The position numbers were made by a program, and so were the translations under genes. A DNA stretch of 64,000 nucleotides from Cellulomonas chengniuliangii (GTDB taxonomy: Bacteria; Actinomycetota; Actinomycetes; Actinomycetales; Cellulomonadaceae): contig NZ_CP101988.1 of NCBI RefSeq assembly GCF_024508335.1, positions 1,860,001-1,924,000 of the forward strand, written 5' to 3'. The notes beneath the pieces are model-generated. The model was given only the letters and a program-made list of their open reading frames with translations. It made no database searches and was not told the DNA's origin. Positions 60,083 through 64,000 of the stretch are shown piece after piece (the first letter of the stretch is position 1; each line of letters opens with the position of its first letter).

Positions 60083-60096
60083 CTGGGGTACCCCAG
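60083..60096. promoter_or_regulatory. 14-bp palindrome in the glucokinase leader
   Basis: CTGGGGTACCCCAG is perfectly self-complementary and lies 14-27 bases before the ATG. A TAGCGT -10 candidate is at 60153-60148, so the palindrome would be in the mRNA. It could be a hairpin near the ribosome site or a DNA operator. Confidence 0.45.
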
Positions 60097-60306
60097 GTGA
60101 TGCGGCTGTGAATGGGAAGGGCTGAACCCCGCCCTGGATGTGCCTTCACGCTACCGTTCGCGCGCCGCCGGGCGCGCAGCAGGGCCACGGGCGCTCATCG
60201 CGGACAGGCGGGCGAAGACTAACGGGTGGATTATGTAACCGGGCGGTACCAAGGTCCCGGTAGTGTGCGATCCGTAGCATCGCGCCCACCTGCCACTGGA
60301 GTCAGC

Positions 60307-62130
60307 ATGGACGAGTTCCACTCCCCTGCCCTCGTCGAGGTCAACCCCGAGGACAACATCAACAACCTGCTCGCGGCGCGTGTCGCCTCCGCCGGTGACG
60401 GCGTGATGATCGAGCGCAAGGACGACGCCGACGGGCCTGGCCCGTGGCTGCGTGTCACGGCCCGGGAGTTCGACGCCGACGTCGTCTCCGTCGCCAAGGG
60501 CCTGGTCGCCCGCGGGGTCCAGCCGGGTGACCGCGTGGGGATCATGTCCCGCACCCGCTACGAGTGGACGCTGCTGGACTGGGCGTTGTGGGCTGCTGGC
60601 GCGGTCGTCGTGCCGGTCTACGAGACGTCGTCCGCGGAGCAGGTGATGTGGATCGCCACCGACGCCGACGTCTCGCTACTCGTCGTCGAGTCCGCGCACC
60701 ATGCGGCCATCGTCGAGGAGGTCCGCGCGGACCTGCCGAACCTGCGGGCGGTCGAGGTCATCGACGACGGCGCCGTGGAGGCCCTCCGCGCCGCGGGCGC
60801 TGGCGTCGACGACGCCGAGATCACGCGCCGTCGAGGCCTGGCCCGGCTGGACGACATCGCCACGATCATCTACACGTCGGGGACCACCGGCCGGCCGAAG
60901 GGCGCCCAGCTCACCCACGGCAACTTCGTGGTCCTCACACGGAACTCGGTCGAGGGCCTCGGCGAGGTCGTGCGGACGCCCGGCGCCCGGACGCTGCTCT
61001 TCATGCCGCTGGCGCACGTCTTCGCCCGCTTCGTCGAGGTGCTGTGCGTTCCCGCAGGCTGCGTGCTCGCCCACACCCCGGACACCAAGAACCTCCTCCC
61101 CGACCTCGCGTCGTTCCGGCCCACGTTCATCCTGTCCGTGCCGCGCGTGTTCGAGAAGGTCTACAACTCGACCGAGCAGAAGGCAGCCGCCGGCGGCAAG
61201 CTCAAGATCTTCCAGTGGGCGGCCGCCACCTCGATCGCGTACTCCCGGGCGCTCGACACCCCGAGCGGTCCGGGCCTCGGCCTCAAGGTGCAGCACACGA
61301 TCGCGGGCAAGCTGGTGTACTCGAAGCTGCGGACCGCGCTGGGGGGCCAGGTCGAGTGGGCCATCTCCGGCGGGGCGGCGCTCGGCGAGCGGCTGGGCCA
61401 CTTCTACCGGGGGATCGGCCTCAAGGTGCTCGAGGGCTACGGGCTGACCGAGACGACCGCCCCGTCCACGGTCAACCGGCCCGGGGCCACCAAGATCGGC
61501 ACCGTCGGCATCCCGCTGCCCGGGTCGGGGGTGCGGATAGCTCCTGACGGCGAGATCGAGGTCAAGGGGCCGCAGGTCTTCCCCGGCTACCACCGCAACG
61601 AGGCCGCGACGGCCGAGGCGTTCAACGACGGCTGGTTCCGCACCGGCGACCTCGGCTCGCTCGACGAGGACGGGTTCCTGCGGATCACCGGGCGCAAGAA
61701 GGAGATCATCGTCACCGCGGCCGGCAAGAACGTCGCCCCTGCCGTCCTCGAGGACCGGCTCCGCAGCCATCCGCTGATCAGCCAGGTGGTCGTGGTCGGC
61801 GACGCGCGCCCGTTCATCGGCGCGCTGGTGACGCTCGACCCCGACGGCCTCCCCGGCTGGCTGCTCGCCCACGGTCGCACCGAGATGACGGTGGCGGAGG
61901 CGGCCACCGACCCGGAGGTCCTGGCCTCGATCGAGAAGGGCGTCGCGCGGGCCAACCGCGCGGTGTCACGCGCGGAGTCCATCCGCAAGTACCGGATCCT
62001 GTCGACGGACCTGACAATCGCCAACGGCTACCTCACGCCCAAGCTGAGCGTGCGACGGGCGCAGGTCGTCAAGGACTTCGCCGACGACATCGACGCGCTG
62101 TACGACGGGGCGGTGGTCGGCGGCCAGTGA
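60307..62130 (+). CDS. fadD: Long-chain fatty-acid--CoA ligase
   Basis: This 607-aa AMP-forming acyl-CoA synthetase activates fatty acids for beta-oxidation or lipid synthesis. The P-loop is TIIYTSGTTGRPKGAQLTHG, followed by the A5 motif YGLTETTAP and the A7-A8 hinge GWFRTGDLGSLDEDGFLRITGRKKE (in pieces WFRTGDLG and ITGRKKE). The catalytic lysine is in NGYLTPKLSVRR. It should supply substrates to the FadAB encoded at 3-6 kb. The ATG at 60307 is the family start; two stacked hairpins follow the stop. Confidence 0.93.
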   Translation: MDEFHSPALVEVNPEDNINNLLAARVASAGDGVMIERKDDADGPGPWLRVTAREFDADVVSVAKGLVARGVQPGDRVGIMSRTRYEWTLLDWALWAAGAVVVPVYETSSAEQVMWIATDADVSLLVVESAHHAAIVEEVRADLPNLRAVEVIDDGAVEALRAAGAGVDDAEITRRRGLARLDDIATIIYTSGTTGRPKGAQLTHGNFVVLTRNSVEGLGEVVRTPGARTLLFMPLAHVFARFVEVLCVPAGCVLAHTPDTKNLLPDLASFRPTFILSVPRVFEKVYNSTEQKAAAGGKLKIFQWAAATSIAYSRALDTPSGPGLGLKVQHTIAGKLVYSKLRTALGGQVEWAISGGAALGERLGHFYRGIGLKVLEGYGLTETTAPSTVNRPGATKIGTVGIPLPGSGVRIAPDGEIEVKGPQVFPGYHRNEAATAEAFNDGWFRTGDLGSLDEDGFLRITGRKKEIIVTAAGKNVAPAVLEDRLRSHPLISQVVVVGDARPFIGALVTLDPDGLPGWLLAHGRTEMTVAEAATDPEVLASIEKGVARANRAVSRAESIRKYRILSTDLTIANGYLTPKLSVRRAQVVKDFADDIDALYDGAVVGGQ

Positions 62131-62150
62131 CCGGCGGGCCGGCCCGCCGG
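62131..62150 (+). terminator. First hairpin after fadD
   Basis: CCGGCGGGCCGGCCCGCCGG is a perfect 20-bp palindrome directly after the stop codon, with no loop of its own, so the RNA hairpin would have a small open apex. Confidence 0.6.
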
Positions 62151-62157
62151 TGATCCG

Positions 62158-62197
62158 CGACGAGGGCCCCGCGTCAACCGACGCGGGGCCCTCGTCG
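62158..62197. terminator. Main bidirectional terminator between fadD and the NYN gene
   Basis: Perfect 18-base arms beginning CGACGAGGGCCCCGCGTC surround an AACC loop. It reaches to within 3 bases of the NYN stop. Confidence 0.92.
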
Positions 62198-62199
62198 GC

Positions 62200-63582
62200 T
62201 CAGAGCCGCGCGAGCCGGGCCAACAAGGTCTGGGACGGCACGGCCCATGCGCCCGACGCCTGGACGTCGGTGGCGATCTCCTGGTCGCTCGTCACCACCA
62301 CGACTACGCGCCCGGGGGGCTCGGCGCGCACGATCCGGCGGATCAGGTCGTCGGCGATCTCCCCCACCGAGAACAGCGCCCGCACGTTCCGTGGCCCCGT
62401 CGCGGCGCCCGAGTGCCCCGGCTGGCCGTCGAAGCAGCACGTGACCTCGGCGCCGGTGCGGGCCGCCACGTTCGACAGCGCGTCGAGCAGCCGACGCCGC
62501 TGGTCGGTGAGCGACAGCTGCGGATACGCCGCCTTGGAGACGTTGTACCCGTCCACCACGAGATGCGCGTGGGGCAGTGCCAGCAGGTCGTCCAGCAGCG
62601 CCGGATCCTGCACCTGGCGCCCACGGGACGTGGGGCGGTTGGCCGCGGCGCCCGGCTGGGTCGCCACCGTGTCAGCGGGGCGCACGGCCACCGGCGGCAG
62701 CCCGAGCTCGTGGCGCAGCGCGGTCCCGGCGTCGACCACCGTGTCCAGCAGGAGCCGGGCCCGCGCGGTGGCGATGTCCTGGGCGAGCCGCGCCTCACCC
62801 CTGCTGGCAGCGCGCTCCGCCTCGGCGACGCGCCGGTCCGCCGCGGCGGCGGCGCTGTCGGCGGCGGCCTGGTCGAGCAACGCCCGCGCCTCGGCACGAA
62901 GGGCCTGCGCCTCGCTCCTCGCCGCGCGCGCCTCGCTGCGGGCGCGGTCGGCGTCGGACCGCAGCTTGCGCTGTTCGCGGCGCAGCGCAGCGGCCTCCTC
63001 CTGCGCCGACGACGCCTCGAGCCTGGCGGCGCCGAGTTGGGCGGTGACCCGGGCTGCCTCCAGCTCCGCGCGCTCGGCCCGGCGCTCCATCATCTCGAGC
63101 ATGCGGCCGCCTGGGCTGCCGGCGCGGGCGCCGCCATCGGGGTCCGGCTCCTGGTCCGCGACCGCGGCGCGCGCCAGCTGCTGCCATCCGGCCGGGCGCA
63201 GCAGCCATGCTCCGACGGCCAGCTCGACGCCGTCCGCGGCAGGAGCCGGCGCCGGACCCTCGTCCGCCTCGAGCGGCGGCGCGTCGGGGTCCGGGACGGT
63301 GGTGAGGCCCGCTGCCACCGCGTCCGCGAGCTCCGGGCGGGCATGGCTCCACACCCGGGCCACCCGGCCGCGGAAGCCGTCGTCGTGCTGCAACGCCTGC
63401 CACAACGGCTGGGCGCCAGCGCTCGACCGCCGCCGCGGCGCGAACCGCTGGACCTGCCGCAACGCCGCCGGGACGTCCTTCGGCTCCATCTGCCCGAGCA
63501 CCTCGGCTGCTGTGCGGACCAGCGAGGACCGCACCGGCTCCGGCAGCCCGACCTCGTCGCCGCCGGCCGTGTCGTCGCTCAT
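62200..63582 (-). CDS. NYN (YacP-like) domain protein with coiled coil
   Basis: This 460-aa protein has an N-terminal helical part (about 1-155), a long Ala/Glu/Arg-rich coiled coil (about 165-285) and a C-terminal NYN PIN-like domain (about 330-460). The putative nuclease acids are in [39 protein letters not shown] and [11 protein letters not shown]. YacP-type NYN proteins are RNA endonucleases, and that activity is inferred. ATG at 63582 follows TAGTGT by seven bases, predicted leaderless. Confidence 0.87.
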   Translation of the reverse strand: MSDDTAGGDEVGLPEPVRSSLVRTAAEVLGQMEPKDVPAALRQVQRFAPRRRSSAGAQPLWQALQHDDGFRGRVARVWSHARPELADAVAAGLTTVPDPDAPPLEADEGPAPAPAADGVELAVGAWLLRPAGWQQLARAAVADQEPDPDGGARAGSPGGRMLEMMERRAERAELEAARVTAQLGAARLEASSAQEEAAALRREQRKLRSDADRARSEARAARSEAQALRAEARALLDQAAADSAAAAADRRVAEAERAASRGEARLAQDIATARARLLLDTVVDAGTALRHELGLPPVAVRPADTVATQPGAAANRPTSRGRQVQDPALLDDLLALPHAHLVVDGYNVSKAAYPQLSLTDQRRRLLDALSNVAARTGAEVTCCFDGQPGHSGAATGPRNVRALFSVGEIADDLIRRIVRAEPPGRVVVVVTSDQEIATDVQASGAWAVPSQTLLARLARL

Positions 63583-63732
63583 GCCGCCCACACTAGGCGG
63601 CGCCGCTCCCACCCGGGCGCCATGGGGTCGGCGGGCAGCGTCAGCAAGCGGCGGGTGGGCAGGCAGTGCGCGTGCGGCGTCACCCGTGGCGCGCGGCGAG
63701 GCTTGTCAGCGCTGGCGGATACCGTGCGCAGC

Positions 63733-64000
63733 ATGCCGACCAGCCCGCCCGTCGAACCGACGCGCGCCGACCTCGCGCTCCCCCGACCAGGCCAGCCGGT
63801 CCAGCTCGCCCTCGACGAGCTCGGCACCCCGCTATCGGAGGTCACCTTCGTGGTCGTGGACCTCGAGACCACCGGCGGCACCCCGCAGTCGTCGGCCATC
63901 ACCGAGATCGGCGCGGTGAAGGTCCGCGGCGGGGAGGTGCTCGGCGAGTTCCAGACCCTGGTGAACCCTGGCGGCCCGATCCCCGCCTTCATCTCGGTGC
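63733..64000 (+). CDS. DnaQ-like DEDDh exonuclease, 3' end outside window
   Basis: The first 89 residues are in the window. Exo I is visible as [15 protein letters not shown] with the DxE pair, followed by [18 protein letters not shown]. In mycobacteria the gene in this context (Rv2191) joins such an exonuclease to a UvrC-like GIY-YIG nuclease, and the same fusion is possible here. ATG at 63733 is seven bases after TACCGT (63720-63725), predicted leaderless. The reading frame is open to the window edge. Confidence 0.85.
   Translation, partial: MPTSPPVEPTRADLALPRPGQPVQLALDELGTPLSEVTFVVVDLETTGGTPQSSAITEIGAVKVRGGEVLGEFQTLVNPGGPIPAFISV

Overview
The window is chromosomal DNA from a high-GC actinobacterium. 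It is most probably a facultatively anaerobic member of the Micrococcales close to Cellulomonas. The evidence is the very GC-rich third codon positions, many GTG starts, a set of actinobacteria-restricted families (DUF3000, DUF3159, DUF3710, DUF3093, DUF4193, DUF5998, DUF7455, SepH, Rv2175c), and a pyruvate formate-lyase with its activase next to aerobic core metabolism. No tRNA, rRNA, insertion sequence, prophage or CRISPR array was recognised. The genus is inferred from family resemblance, not from a marker comparison.

Layout. 0.1-2.8 kb: DUF3000 protein, a LuxR-type regulator and RNase D. 2.8-6.3 kb: fatty-acid beta-oxidation operon fadA-fadB behind a 36-bp inverted repeat. 6.4-9.75 kb: pflB-pflA on the minus strand, with a CRP/FNR-like palindrome upstream and a hairpin between the genes. 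9.8-15 kb: dxs, a GuaB1-type GMP reductase candidate, a Nudix CoA pyrophosphatase and an APH-fold kinase. 15-18.3 kb: a Rid protein, a tyrosine-recombinase-like protein without a recognisable C-terminal active site, and RtcB. 18.3-21.3 kb: aconitase behind an 18-bp palindrome. 21.4-27 kb: a TRAM/TrmA-like RNA methyltransferase, a KimA-like potassium importer divergent from two TrkA proteins, and DUF3159. 27-32.7 kb: OB-fold protein, DUF3710, dut, DUF3093, DUF4193, inositol-phosphatase family protein, TRIC channel, sepH. 32.7-38 kb: thymidine kinase, phosphodiesterase, DUF5998, a GNAT/acyl-CoA synthetase fusion. 38-45 kb: parC, lysoplasmalogenase, GNAT, parE, DUF7455. 45-49.2 kb: an unknown 115-aa protein, the primary sigma factor, a universal stress protein, DUF4192. 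49.3-55 kb: a lipoprotein, polyprenyl synthetase, Rv2175c-like regulator, LysM/transglycosylase, PASTA kinase. 55-64 kb: class II DAHP synthase, PPi-type phosphofructokinase, PlsC, a membrane protein, ROK glucokinase, FadD, a NYN-domain protein and the start of a DnaQ-like exonuclease.

Function. This is mostly backbone genome. Two blocks keep the gene order known from mycobacteria (around Rv2680-Rv2703 and around Rv2173-Rv2191), but here they are next to each other. Carbon metabolism runs through glucokinase, PPi-phosphofructokinase, pyruvate formate-lyase, aconitase and beta-oxidation. Envelope functions are polyprenyl synthesis, the PASTA kinase, LysM/SLT and SepH. Potassium homeostasis is KimA plus two TrkA proteins.

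The most consistent signal outside the coding regions is leaderless architecture. About twenty genes have a TANNNT-like -10 box ending 6-8 bases before the start codon and no Shine-Dalgarno sequence. The other main signals are palindromic operators at fadAB, pflBA and acnA, an MtrA-like direct repeat before the LysM gene, and large symmetric terminators between convergent genes. I found no clearly new multi-gene system. The best leads are the recombinase-like protein and the unassigned operators.
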